From Rhodanobacter sp. C05 (lineage in GTDB: Bacteria > Pseudomonadota > Gammaproteobacteria > Xanthomonadales > Rhodanobacteraceae), in the NCBI RefSeq assembly GCF_002001165.1, contig NZ_MUNQ01000012.1:124001-188000 (forward strand): a stretch of 64,000 bases of DNA, written 5' to 3'. Below the pieces are notes generated by a model. That model worked only from the letters and a program-made list of their open reading frames with translations. It searched no databases and had not been told where the DNA came from. Position 1 is the first letter of the stretch. Each line of letters opens with the position of its first letter. The position numbers and the translations under genes were made by a program. This document shows, one piece after another, positions 1 to 8,139 of the stretch.

Positions 1-2584
1 GGTGTTCCTCGCCGTCGCGTTCGAACACGATGGCCCAATCCGGCGAATACTCGCCCACCGGTGTTTTCACGCGGAAGCGGCGTGGCAGTTTGGTGAATAG
101 CTTTACCGTGCCACGGTGGTTTTCCAGCAATTCGGCGAAGGATTTTTCCACCAAACTGTCGTAGTCCACGTAGTCGTGAAGGTTGGCGCCGTCGATTGGT
201 GCCTCTGCCACTCCCGACGATGGCGTTGGCTGCCCTGGTACGGCCAGCGGCTTGTTCTTGGTTTCGCTATCCAGAAACACCACGTTGGCGTCCCACCAGT
301 GGGCTTCGTCCACGGGAACGTACTCGATGTTTTGAACCATCTGTTCGATGACCGCAGTGCGGATCACATGGGCGACGATGCGCGCCCAGTATCCCGGATC
401 ATGGATGGCGCCGGCCCGATAGTGCGTCGGAATGGCCGACAAGATCGCCACTACGGTCGGCCGGGTCAGCTGCAGGGGAAACTTGCCGTGCTGGAGTTGG
501 TCTTCGACCATCTGAACCACATTGGGCAACCGATGTCCAGCCAGAACCACGCGCTCGCCGGAGGTTTCCGCAACAGTCACATCAGTGGTGATGACCTTGC
601 CGCGGTCGTCGTATACCAGATCTGCGCTCTGAACCACGTTGGCTCGCCGCTGGATGTTTCGCAGGTTGTCCAGGTGCTCGTGCGTGGCCACGGTCGCGGC
701 CAGCGTGGCTTCGTCCACGCGCTCGATGCGATACACGGCCCGGTAACGAATACGCTGCCACAACGCGGCAAACTCGGGGCTTTGGAACTTGTCCGGCCGC
801 AGGTGGATGGTAACGATGTGATCTTCGTTTTCCACGTCCGGCCGGTCGCCAGCACCGCCGTACTCGGCGTTGAGACCATCGCGAAACTCGCTGAAGCTCT
901 CGTCCACCACCAAGGTCAGGCGGTTGGTCGCTTCGTCTTGCACGCGGTTGCCGTTTTGATCCACCGGCAGGCGCAGGCCGCGCCCGATTTGTTGCCGGCG
1001 CTCAGTATCGGATCGGGTGTGTCGCAGGAACCCGATCTGGAATACGTTCGGATTATCCCAACCTTCGCGTAACGCCGAGTGCGAAAAAATGAAAGCGCGC
1101 GGGTTGGTCAAATCCAGCAGTTTTTCCTTGTTGGTGATGATCTCGTCGTAGGCCCGCGCCTCGAACCCTTCTTCGCTCGCCTTGCCGCTGGTGTCCTTGT
1201 AAATCCCGGTCTTCGTTGATGGGAAGTAGTGGACACGCAATGTCGCCGGATCGGGCATGGCAGCGGCCGGTCGCCCGGATCGTGCCCATTCCTCGCGGAA
1301 CAGCGCATCGAACATCGCCGGCAGGGTCGCGACGTTGCCGATGTAGTCGGCGACGCGCTCCACAAAGAACAGCGACAGCACTTTAAGGCCCTGCCCGCGC
1401 TGCTCCACATCCGCCTGTTTTTGCAGGTGTGCGCGGATGGTGTGGCGTACCTGATCGCGCCAGACCGACAAGCCGTCCACGCCCAAGGTTTGGCCAGTGG
1501 CCAGTGTTACGCCGTTCTCAAACCGCAGTTCCGACCGAGTCATGCTTTCAATGATGTAGCCCTGGTATTGGGCCAACCCGCCGCTTTCGTCCTGCACGTC
1601 GGTCCCCGGCGCCAACACCACGGTTTGGCGATCACCAACAGCCGCGTCGATGACCAGTTCGGCCAGCCAGCGCGTGGTCCCTCGCAGGGCTCTGGAACGG
1701 ATTCCCATGAGGTGTAGGTATGGCTGACCGCTGGCACCAGCGACCACGCCCTTCACGCTCACGTGCTTCACCAAACCCAGTTCCGCCGCACGCTTGGCGG
1801 ACAGGCGATGAACCAGGTTGTACGGATCGCGGTGCGTGGCGCTGTACCGCAGGGCCACCAACGGATTGAGGGTGGCAATCGTTTTCCGGCGTTTGGATGT
1901 ACCCATGTTTTGGGGTTCGTCGATCAGCACCACCGGCCGCAGCTGGGCCAGTTGAGCGATCCCGGTGGCTTCTCTGTTCCAGAGGTTGGCCTGTTCCGGC
2001 GAGGCATACAAGGTATTGCTCGCTGGCTTGTCCAGCGAGCTGATGCCGGCCACCAGGAACTGCACGTTGGACGATGGGTCGGCGAAGTCCGGTACCGCCT
2101 GGCTGTCTCCCAGCACACGCCACTGGTAATCCAGGTGGGGGTACTTGGCCCGGAAGTGTTCGCGGGTCTGTTCAAAGGTCTTCACCACACCGGCCCGGAT
2201 GGCCACGGTGTGAACCAGGATGACGAACTTCCGCACGCCGTAGGTCTCGGCCAAGCGCAGCGCCGTGGCAATGTAGACGTATGTCTTGCCGGTGCCCGTT
2301 TCCATCTCCACCGAGAAGTTGGGGAAGTCCCGGGGCTGTTCCAGCAGATCGGTTTCTTCCATCAGGATCAGGGTGTCCTGTACCTCGACGGTTTCCCGGG
2401 TGGTCACGGCCAGCAGATTCTGGGCCAGCACCGAGCGATCAAGCTGAAATCCGGCATGGCCGGCCGCGCCGGACGCTTGGCCGATCACCCCCTGAGGCGG
2501 TACCAAGGCGCCGCCCTCGAACAGATCCACGACGGATTCGATGGCTTGGGCCTGATGCGGCTGGTCGTCAAATCGAAACTTCAT
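1..2584 (-). CDS. res: Type III restriction endonuclease subunit Res (partial, runs off left edge)
   Basis: This is the helicase-nuclease subunit of a type III restriction-modification system, which translocates on DNA and cuts when two unmethylated sites are met. Reading the minus strand from the ATG at 2584 gives 861 uninterrupted residues before the window ends. Visible motifs are Walker A GTGKT near residues 97-101, the DEPQ box typical of type III Res at 222-225, and the superfamily 2 motif VI QIGRGLR near 532-538. The last residues, EYSPDWAIVFERDG, look like the start of the C-terminal PD-(D/E)xK nuclease, whose E-x-K half lies outside. The start overlaps the 3' end of mod by 17 bp, so the two are probably translationally coupled. 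No frameshift is seen. Confidence 0.93.
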   Translation of the reverse strand, partial: MKFRFDDQPHQAQAIESVVDLFEGGALVPPQGVIGQASGAAGHAGFQLDRSVLAQNLLAVTTRETVEVQDTLILMEETDLLEQPRDFPNFSVEMETGTGKTYVYIATALRLAETYGVRKFVILVHTVAIRAGVVKTFEQTREHFRAKYPHLDYQWRVLGDSQAVPDFADPSSNVQFLVAGISSLDKPASNTLYASPEQANLWNREATGIAQLAQLRPVVLIDEPQNMGTSKRRKTIATLNPLVALRYSATHRDPYNLVHRLSAKRAAELGLVKHVSVKGVVAGASGQPYLHLMGIRSRALRGTTRWLAELVIDAAVGDRQTVVLAPGTDVQDESGGLAQYQGYIIESMTRSELRFENGVTLATGQTLGVDGLSVWRDQVRHTIRAHLQKQADVEQRGQGLKVLSLFFVERVADYIGNVATLPAMFDALFREEWARSGRPAAAMPDPATLRVHYFPSTKTGIYKDTSGKASEEGFEARAYDEIITNKEKLLDLTNPRAFIFSHSALREGWDNPNVFQIGFLRHTRSDTERRQQIGRGLRLPVDQNGNRVQDEATNRLTLVVDESFSEFRDGLNAEYGGAGDRPDVENEDHIVTIHLRPDKFQSPEFAALWQRIRYRAVYRIERVDEATLAATVATHEHLDNLRNIQRRANVVQSADLVYDDRGKVITTDVTVAETSGERVVLAGHRLPNVVQMVEDQLQHGKFPLQLTRPTVVAILSAIPTHYRAGAIHDPGYWARIVAHVIRTAVIEQMVQNIEYVPVDEAHWWDANVVFLDSETKNKPLAVPGQPTPSSGVAEAPIDGANLHDYVDYDSLVEKSFAELLENHRGTVKLFTKLPRRFRVKTPVGEYSPDWAIVFERDGEEH

Positions 2585-4559
2585 GCGCCAACCTTTCCAG
2601 CATGATGAGTTTCGAACGCAGCCGCGGGGCCAGCGTCAGAGTCAGGGCATCATCAACCCGATCCCCACGCAAGATCAGGGTGTCGTCACCCGTCTCGCGC
2701 AGTTTCACTGCCGCGGCTGTGACTGAGGTGAAACGATCCAGACAAACCAGCAGGCGCTCGCCAGCGGCGTTCTGGAAGGCGTACACGATCGCCCCGCCGG
2801 CTTCGGTGCGAGTCAGCATTTCGTCCAGTCGTGTGGCGCTGGCCTTGAGGGCTACTTCCCACGCCAAAGCGTCGGGACTCGCGTCGTCCTTCACTGGGGG
2901 CTGCCCGGCCTGGGTCAGCATCAGGGCGTACTGCGCGCTTTCGGCCTGCCCAGCCTGAGCCACGACCGGCGCTTCCACAGCCAGCCCAGTTTCCCGGGCG
3001 CGGAATACACGGAAACCCAATCCACCGCCGATCTCTTCCGCCGCCCGTCGCAGACGCTCGGCGATAATTTCGAAGATGGTGACGTAACCGGCGGCTATGG
3101 CGTTCCTGCCGGTTTCGGTGGTTTCGTCTGGTTTCTCCGGGCGCTGCACCAGTACCCAGTGTCGGGTTTTGCCGTCGCACGGGTTCTGCTCCCAAATAGC
3201 CTGACCTGTAGATCCGGAACCGGCAAAGAAATCCAGCACCAGATCACCATCATCGGTGATGGCATGGATCAGTCGAGCCAGCACGTCAGTGGCCTTAGGG
3301 TCGTCAAAGACCTCAGCGCTCATCAGGGTATTGAGCGCCGACGACGCTCCACTTCGATCACGGTAGAACGACGAAGCCGGCGCCCAGTATTCCTGCTCGT
3401 GCAGATATTTTTTAATACGGATTCGCTTGGCACGTCCGCTGGGATACAGCAGTCGTCCGGCTTGATCGAGTTGCTCCATACGAGTCAATTCGTAACGCCA
3501 GCCATTTTCTGGCGGCTCGTAGCCCTTGAAGTTGTAGATCAAGTTTTCGCGATAATTCGGACTGGAGCTGTTGTCCGAAGTCCACACACCGCCTTGGTCG
3601 ATGTGGTTGTAGTGCTCGTGTTGCTTGGCAGGATTGCCTTCAGGCAGATCCTTGAACCACGCGCGCAGTTCTCCCTTGGCTGCATCGAAGGCGGTTCCGT
3701 GCTTTTCAAGCAGTCCCTTTTCCTTGGCATAGACCGCTTCCAATCCGGTCTTCCGTTCGCGCCAACGTATATCCAGATCTTTCAGTTGCTGGCGGTTTTT
3801 CGCATACACCAAGATGTAGTCCTGGCCGCCTGCAGTCAACTTGGCGTCACCTTTTCGACCTCCCTGCCACGTCATCATGTCCACAAAGTTTTCCGCGCCG
3901 AACACCGCGTCCAGCAGCAGCCGCAAGTGGTGAACTTCATTGTTGTCGATGCTGGCCAGGAACACGCCGTCCTTGCGCAGCAGGTGACGTGCCGCCACCA
4001 GGCGCGGGAACATCATGGTCAGCCACGGTGCGTGCTTCCGGCCCTTGGTTTCCTTCTTGCTGGTGGTCGCGCCCTGGTCGTCCACCTGGCCAGTGTCACG
4101 CAGGTATTCGGCCTCCGGAACCGAGAAATCGTCGTTGTAGGTGAAGGTGTCACCGGTGTTGTACGGGGGGTCGATGTAGATCAGCTTGAAGGCACCGGTG
4201 TAGCCGTTCTTCAGCAGCTTGAGCACCTGCAGGTTGTCGCCTTCGATCAGAACGTCCCGAGCGTCATCCCATCGCACCGACGCCTGCACATCCGGGATCA
4301 GCGTGGCCGTGGTCGGTGTGCGGGCGTCTTGCCGTGCCTGTTCAATACCTGGCCAGGAAAAAGCAAAAGCCGATTTGGTTTCTTCGCCCAAGCCAAGTGC
4401 ATCAAGCAAGGCGATGCGGTCAAGTTCGCCATCGAGGAAGGCTGCAGGCAGAAGTTCTCGTAACTGCGCCAGTAGTTCCGTGTGCCCATCTGATGTTTCG
4501 GATGGTACGCAACGGACTTCGCTCAGGAGATTTTTAATCACCACCGAATCACTCCGCAT
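2568..4559 (-). CDS. mod: Type III DNA methyltransferase subunit Mod
   Basis: This is the modification and specificity subunit of the type III system; it methylates adenine and forms the complex with Res. The 663-residue protein has the catalytic DPPY motif (residues 130-133, in YIDPPYNTG) before the SAM-binding FAGSGSTG motif (445-452), the order of the beta class of N6-adenine methyltransferases. The variable middle third should carry the target recognition domain. A GTG pair at 4541-4546 is preceded by GGAG and is an alternative start to the ATG at 4559. No simple-sequence repeat that would make the gene phase-variable was seen. It is followed by res with an overlap. Confidence 0.95.
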   Translation of the reverse strand: MRSDSVVIKNLLSEVRCVPSETSDGHTELLAQLRELLPAAFLDGELDRIALLDALGLGEETKSAFAFSWPGIEQARQDARTPTTATLIPDVQASVRWDDARDVLIEGDNLQVLKLLKNGYTGAFKLIYIDPPYNTGDTFTYNDDFSVPEAEYLRDTGQVDDQGATTSKKETKGRKHAPWLTMMFPRLVAARHLLRKDGVFLASIDNNEVHHLRLLLDAVFGAENFVDMMTWQGGRKGDAKLTAGGQDYILVYAKNRQQLKDLDIRWRERKTGLEAVYAKEKGLLEKHGTAFDAAKGELRAWFKDLPEGNPAKQHEHYNHIDQGGVWTSDNSSSPNYRENLIYNFKGYEPPENGWRYELTRMEQLDQAGRLLYPSGRAKRIRIKKYLHEQEYWAPASSFYRDRSGASSALNTLMSAEVFDDPKATDVLARLIHAITDDGDLVLDFFAGSGSTGQAIWEQNPCDGKTRHWVLVQRPEKPDETTETGRNAIAAGYVTIFEIIAERLRRAAEEIGGGLGFRVFRARETGLAVEAPVVAQAGQAESAQYALMLTQAGQPPVKDDASPDALAWEVALKASATRLDEMLTRTEAGGAIVYAFQNAAGERLLVCLDRFTSVTAAAVKLRETGDDTLILRGDRVDDALTLTLAPRLRSKLIMLERLAHEVSI

Positions 4560-4783
4560 CGAAGTGACTCAATGACGCAACACGCTTTGGCTTTGTACGT
4601 GCGCGGCCGCAGCTTGACCCTGTGTTGCCGCCTGGTTTTGGACTGTCCAGTCTTCGAGTAGTCGTAGTCCTCCACCAGCATTCCGGAAAGCATCTGGATG
4701 GCCTCGCCCTCCAGGGTCCTCTTCGCGTGCTGTCGCCCGCAGACAACGACCTCGGGCAACTGTTCGAGCAAGGACTTGGCCAC
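4538..4783 (-). CDS. Small hypothetical protein at the head of the type III RM operon
   Basis: An 81-residue ORF starts with GTG at 4783 behind a good GGGAG ribosome binding site, and ends inside the first codons of mod (22-bp overlap). That layout suggests translation coupled to mod. The protein is basic in its second half (KTRRQHRVKLRPRTYKAK) and has three cysteines; no domain is recognised. It is the first gene after the palindrome at 4797-4815, so it is probably co-regulated with mod and res. It could be a real small partner of the system or only a leader ORF. Confidence 0.5.
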   Translation of the reverse strand: MAKSLLEQLPEVVVCGRQHAKRTLEGEAIQMLSGMLVEDYDYSKTGQSKTRRQHRVKLRPRTYKAKACCVIESLRCGVIRW

Positions 4784-4796
4784 GTAACACTCCCGA

Positions 4797-4815
4797 ATTA
4801 ACGTAAAACGTTAAT
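4797..4815. promoter_or_regulatory. Perfect palindrome between the RM operon and a divergent regulator (candidate operator)
   Basis: The arms ATTAACGT and ACGTTAAT (8 bp each) flank a 3-base AAA centre, in an AT-rich stretch unlike its GC-rich surroundings. It lies about 14 bp upstream of the small RM leading ORF and about 57 bp upstream of the Xre-type gene. A dimeric HTH protein from the neighbouring gene is the obvious candidate ligand; this is inference. Confidence 0.6.
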
Positions 4816-4871
4816 AGTAATGAACTCACAAGGTGAATCGTAGTCCCGGCCGCCGCGTACCGTGCCGTGGC

Positions 4872-5276
4872 ATGAGCGATCACCGAGCGGAATTCTCCAA
4901 GCGTCTTGCGGCAGCGATGCGGGCAAAGGGGTATGAACCGCGGCCGTCAGTGCTGGCCACGCAGTTCAACACGCGTTTCCGCGGCCCTTCCGTCACCTTT
5001 CAGACCGCTTCGCGATGGTTGAACGGACGAGCCATTCCGCAGCCAGACAAGCTAACCGTGCTCGCCGACTGGCTGCGCGTCGATCGCGGGCTCCTGGGTT
5101 TCGGTGAAGTGGAGTCCCGTCGCGGCGCCGGCAAGCACGTCAAGGAAGGCCCCGCTTCATACGAAGTGGATGAACTGGTCGACGCGATCCATGCGTTGCC
5201 GGCTGCGCACCGCCAACTGGTGCGTGATCTGGTTGCGGCGCTTGCCGGTACACTTTCACGCAAACGCTCCGCCTGA
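4872..5276 (+). CDS. Xre/Cro-type helix-turn-helix regulator
   Basis: The 134-residue protein has an N-terminal helix-turn-helix region (about residues 5-60: EFSKRLAAAMRAKGYEPRP, then VTFQTASRWLNGRAIPQPDKLTVLADWL) resembling phage-repressor type DNA-binding domains. The C-terminal half is helical without a recognised domain. The ATG at 4872 is preferred because it begins the conserved domain; a GTG at 4833 would add 13 residues. It is divergent from the type III restriction-modification operon with a palindrome in between, so control of that operon is likely but not shown. Confidence 0.78.
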   Translation: MSDHRAEFSKRLAAAMRAKGYEPRPSVLATQFNTRFRGPSVTFQTASRWLNGRAIPQPDKLTVLADWLRVDRGLLGFGEVESRRGAGKHVKEGPASYEVDELVDAIHALPAAHRQLVRDLVAALAGTLSRKRSA

Positions 5277-5389
5277 TCGCTCCTGCCTCGACGCACGGCG
5301 CTACCCTGACGTACCCACTGCGCCCCTGCGACTCGCGCACCGCAAAGCACGCCGCTAAGCTGCATGCTGTTTCCGCTCCACCAGCAGCC

Positions 5390-6403
5390 ATGACCCCTTC
5401 CAATAACCGCGCCATCACCCGCCTTGCCTGGGCACGCCAGACCCTCGGCAACCCCGATCTCACGATCGAGGCTGCCTCGGCCGACGCCAGCTTCCGCAGC
5501 TACTGGCGGACGCAGCATCGGGGTCAGAGCTGGATCGTGATGGATTCACCACCGGCGCAGGAAGATCCGCAGCCCTGGCTGGAGATCGGTGCGCGACTGT
5601 CCGCCGCTGGCCTGCACGTGCCAGCCGTCAAGGCACAGGATCTGCAGCAAGGCTTCCTGCTGATCGAGGATCTCGGTTCACAGTTGTACCTGCCGGCCTT
5701 GAACGACAATACGGTGGATGCGCTGTACGGCGACGCGATGGACGCGCTCCTGCGCATGCAGCGCGACGCAAACGTGGACGGCATGCAGCCATACGACCAC
5801 GCGTTCCTGCAGCGCGAACTGGAGATCATGCCGGAATGGTTTCTTCGTCGACATCTCGACTACACGCCCGAGTGCGAGGAATGGGATGTGCTGGAATCGG
5901 CGTTCACCGTGCTGCTGCACAACGCGCTGGCGCAACCGCGCTGCTTTGTGCACCGCGATTACCACAGTCGCAACCTGCTGATCACGACAAGTCATAGTCC
6001 CGGGATCATCGACTTCCAGGGCGCATTGCACGGCCCGATCACCTATGACCTCGCCTCGTTGCTGCGCGACTGCTACATCGTGTGGAATCGCGCGCGTGTC
6101 GAAGCCTGGGTCGAAGGCTACCGGCGACGCCTGCAAGCTGCGAGCCTGATCGCTGCGGATGTCGACAGCCAGCACTTCCTGCGCTGGTTCGACCTGATCG
6201 GGCTGCAGCGTCACATCAAGGTGCTCGGCATCTTCTGCCGCCTTTGCTATCGCGACGGCAAGCCCGGGTATCTCGATGACCTGCCGCGCGTGTACGACTA
6301 CGTGATTGACGTGGCCAGCCGTTATACCGAGCTGGCCGAATTCGTGATGCTGCTGCAGCGCTGCGTGGGTGAACGCGATTTGCGCCGCTCGGTGACTGCA
6401 TGA
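5390..6403 (+). CDS. amgK: N-acetylmuramate/N-acetylglucosamine kinase AmgK
   Basis: This is a sugar kinase of the aminoglycoside phosphotransferase fold (337 aa). It phosphorylates the anomeric carbon of MurNAc or GlcNAc released in cell-wall turnover, bypassing de novo UDP-MurNAc synthesis. The catalytic loop HRDYHSRNLL and the metal-binding IIDFQGALHGPITYDLASLL are typical of the family. Its TGA overlaps the ATG of murU by 4 bp, the next enzyme of the route, which makes the specific AmgK call more likely than a generic phosphotransferase. Only a weak ribosome binding site precedes the ATG. Confidence 0.9.
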   Translation: MTPSNNRAITRLAWARQTLGNPDLTIEAASADASFRSYWRTQHRGQSWIVMDSPPAQEDPQPWLEIGARLSAAGLHVPAVKAQDLQQGFLLIEDLGSQLYLPALNDNTVDALYGDAMDALLRMQRDANVDGMQPYDHAFLQRELEIMPEWFLRRHLDYTPECEEWDVLESAFTVLLHNALAQPRCFVHRDYHSRNLLITTSHSPGIIDFQGALHGPITYDLASLLRDCYIVWNRARVEAWVEGYRRRLQAASLIAADVDSQHFLRWFDLIGLQRHIKVLGIFCRLCYRDGKPGYLDDLPRVYDYVIDVASRYTELAEFVMLLQRCVGERDLRRSVTA

Positions 6404-7068
6404 AGCATGCGTTGATCTTCGCCGCCGGCCTCGGCGAGCGCATGCGGCCGCTGACCGACCATACAGCCAAACCACTCCTGCCTGTTGGCGGCAAGCCGCT
6501 GATCGTATGGCATCTGGAAAAGCTGGCTGCCGCCGGTGTGCACTACGTGGTCATCAACACCTCGCACCTGGCCGAACAATTCCCCGACACGCTAGGCGAC
6601 GGCTCGCGCTGGGGTCTGCGCATCCGCTATGCCTACGAAGGCCCGACGCCACTGGAAACCGGCGGCGGCATGCTGAATGCGCTGCCGCTGCTGGGGCCGG
6701 AACCGTTCATCGGGGTGAGTGCCGATATCTGGAGCGAGTACGACTACGCCGCACTTCCAGCCGAGCCTGATGGCAATGCCCATCTGGTGATGGTGCCCAA
6801 TCCCGATTGGCATCAGCGTGGCGACTTCGTACTGCGCCAGGGCAGTCTGCACGAGGACGGTGATGGTGAGCGCCTGACCTTCGGCAACATCGGCGTTTAC
6901 CGTCCAGAACTCGTCCATGACTGTGCACTGGGTCGCTTCAAGCTCCTGCCGATCTATCAACAGGCCATGCGCGAACACCAGCTCGGTGGCGAACGCTACG
7001 ACGGCGCCTGGTGGAACCTGGGTAATCCACAGCAGCTTGCCGAGCTGGATGCCCACCTGCGCGGCTGA
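6400..7068 (+). CDS. murU: N-acetylmuramate-1-phosphate uridylyltransferase MurU
   Basis: This is a nucleotidyltransferase of 222 residues that converts MurNAc-1-phosphate and UTP to UDP-MurNAc in peptidoglycan recycling. The N terminus has the sugar-nucleotide signature FAAGLGERMRPLTDHTAKPLLPVGGKPL, with the conserved G-x-G-x-R and the lysine of the KPLL element. The length fits MurU rather than the longer GlmU or RmlA enzymes. It overlaps amgK by 4 bp and is followed by a hairpin terminator shared with the convergent secF. Confidence 0.9.
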   Translation: MKHALIFAAGLGERMRPLTDHTAKPLLPVGGKPLIVWHLEKLAAAGVHYVVINTSHLAEQFPDTLGDGSRWGLRIRYAYEGPTPLETGGGMLNALPLLGPEPFIGVSADIWSEYDYAALPAEPDGNAHLVMVPNPDWHQRGDFVLRQGSLHEDGDGERLTFGNIGVYRPELVHDCALGRFKLLPIYQQAMREHQLGGERYDGAWWNLGNPQQLAELDAHLRG

Positions 7069-7113
7069 TCTGCTTCACTGCATCCGCCGTGCGCATCGGT
7101 TCACTCAAAAAGA

Positions 7114-7135
7114 AAGGCCCGGATGACCGGGCCTT
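7114..7135 (-). terminator. Intrinsic terminator between murU and secF
   Basis: Arms AAGGCCCGG and CCGGGCCTT enclose a 4-base loop. Read on the minus strand the stem is followed by TCTTTTT, so it should end the secDF transcript. On the plus strand the following TTGTATT is weaker but may also stop murU. Confidence 0.8.
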
Positions 7136-7164
7136 GTATTCAGTTGCAACCGACTGCATGGCAC

Positions 7165-8130
7165 TCAGGGACGTCGTGCCAACTCCGGATTTTCCTTGGT
7201 GACCGGCATCAGGTCCTGCTTCGACACACCGAGCCACAACAAGATCGGGCTGGCCACGAAAATCGAGGACAGCGTGCCGACCACGATGCCGATCAGCATC
7301 GTCACGGCGAAGCCGTGCACCGCCGGGCCGCCGAAGAAATACAGGGCGGCCATGGTGATGCCGGTGAACAGCGAGGTGATGATGGTTCGCGACAGCGTGT
7401 TGTTGATCGAGCGGTTGAGGATCTCCTCGGGCTCGGCCTTGCGTGCCATGCGGAACAATTCGCGGATACGGTCGAACACCACCACCTTGTCGTTGATCGA
7501 GTAGCCGATCACCGCCAGCACGGAGGCCAGCACGGTCATGTCGAACTCGCGCTGCACCAGCGCCAGGATGCCCAGCGTCACCAGCACGTCGTGGATTTCC
7601 GTCGCCACCGCGGCAATCGCAAAACGACGCTCGAAGCGGATCCACAGGTAGGCCATGATGCCGAGGATCACGAACACGGCCGCCACAGTACCGTCGCTGC
7701 GCAATTCCGCACCGACTTCCGCGCTGATGAACTCGTGACTCTTGATCTTCGCATCCTGCCGCGTGGCCTGCAGCATCTTGAGCACGTCATCGGAGATGCG
7801 ATCCAGATTGACCTTGCCGCCTGACGCCTGTTCCGCCGCCACATCGTCCTTCGGCTGCATGCGGATCGACACTTCGCGGGTACCGCCCAGGCTCTGCACC
7901 ACGGCATGGTCGAGACCACCCTTGGTCAGTGCCGCGCGCACATCGGCGATCTGCACCGGCTGGTCGTAGTCGACCACCAGCGAGACACCGCCGTTGAAAT
8001 CCAGGCCGTAGTTTAGGCCCTTGGTCGCCACCAGCACGATCGAGGCGATCATCAGGAACAGGGCGATCGCGATGCTGTATTTGCGCATCCCGAGAAACGG
8101 GATGTTGCTGTCGTGATTGAAAATTTCCAT
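7165..8130 (-). CDS. secF: Protein translocase subunit SecF
   Basis: This is an inner-membrane component of the SecDF-YajC complex, which uses the proton gradient to pull secreted proteins through SecYEG. The 321 residues include a first membrane helix, the GLDFNGGVSL motif shared by SecD and SecF at the start of the periplasmic domain, and five further hydrophobic segments in the C-terminal half. It lies 9 bp downstream of secD on the same strand. The length is normal for SecF. Confidence 0.97.
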   Translation of the reverse strand: MEIFNHDSNIPFLGMRKYSIAIALFLMIASIVLVATKGLNYGLDFNGGVSLVVDYDQPVQIADVRAALTKGGLDHAVVQSLGGTREVSIRMQPKDDVAAEQASGGKVNLDRISDDVLKMLQATRQDAKIKSHEFISAEVGAELRSDGTVAAVFVILGIMAYLWIRFERRFAIAAVATEIHDVLVTLGILALVQREFDMTVLASVLAVIGYSINDKVVVFDRIRELFRMARKAEPEEILNRSINNTLSRTIITSLFTGITMAALYFFGGPAVHGFAVTMLIGIVVGTLSSIFVASPILLWLGVSKQDLMPVTKENPELARRP

Positions 8131-8139
8131 GGTGGTTCC

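Noticed and set aside
116-1072. Long plus-strand ORF opposite res
   Set aside because: The minus strand carries all type III Res motifs without interruption; the plus ORF has no recognisable domain and is a GC-rich antisense shadow.
3159-4463. 434-codon plus-strand ORF opposite mod
   Set aside because: It lies wholly antisense to mod, whose methyltransferase motifs are intact; composition (His/Gln/Val-rich) is typical of antisense frames.
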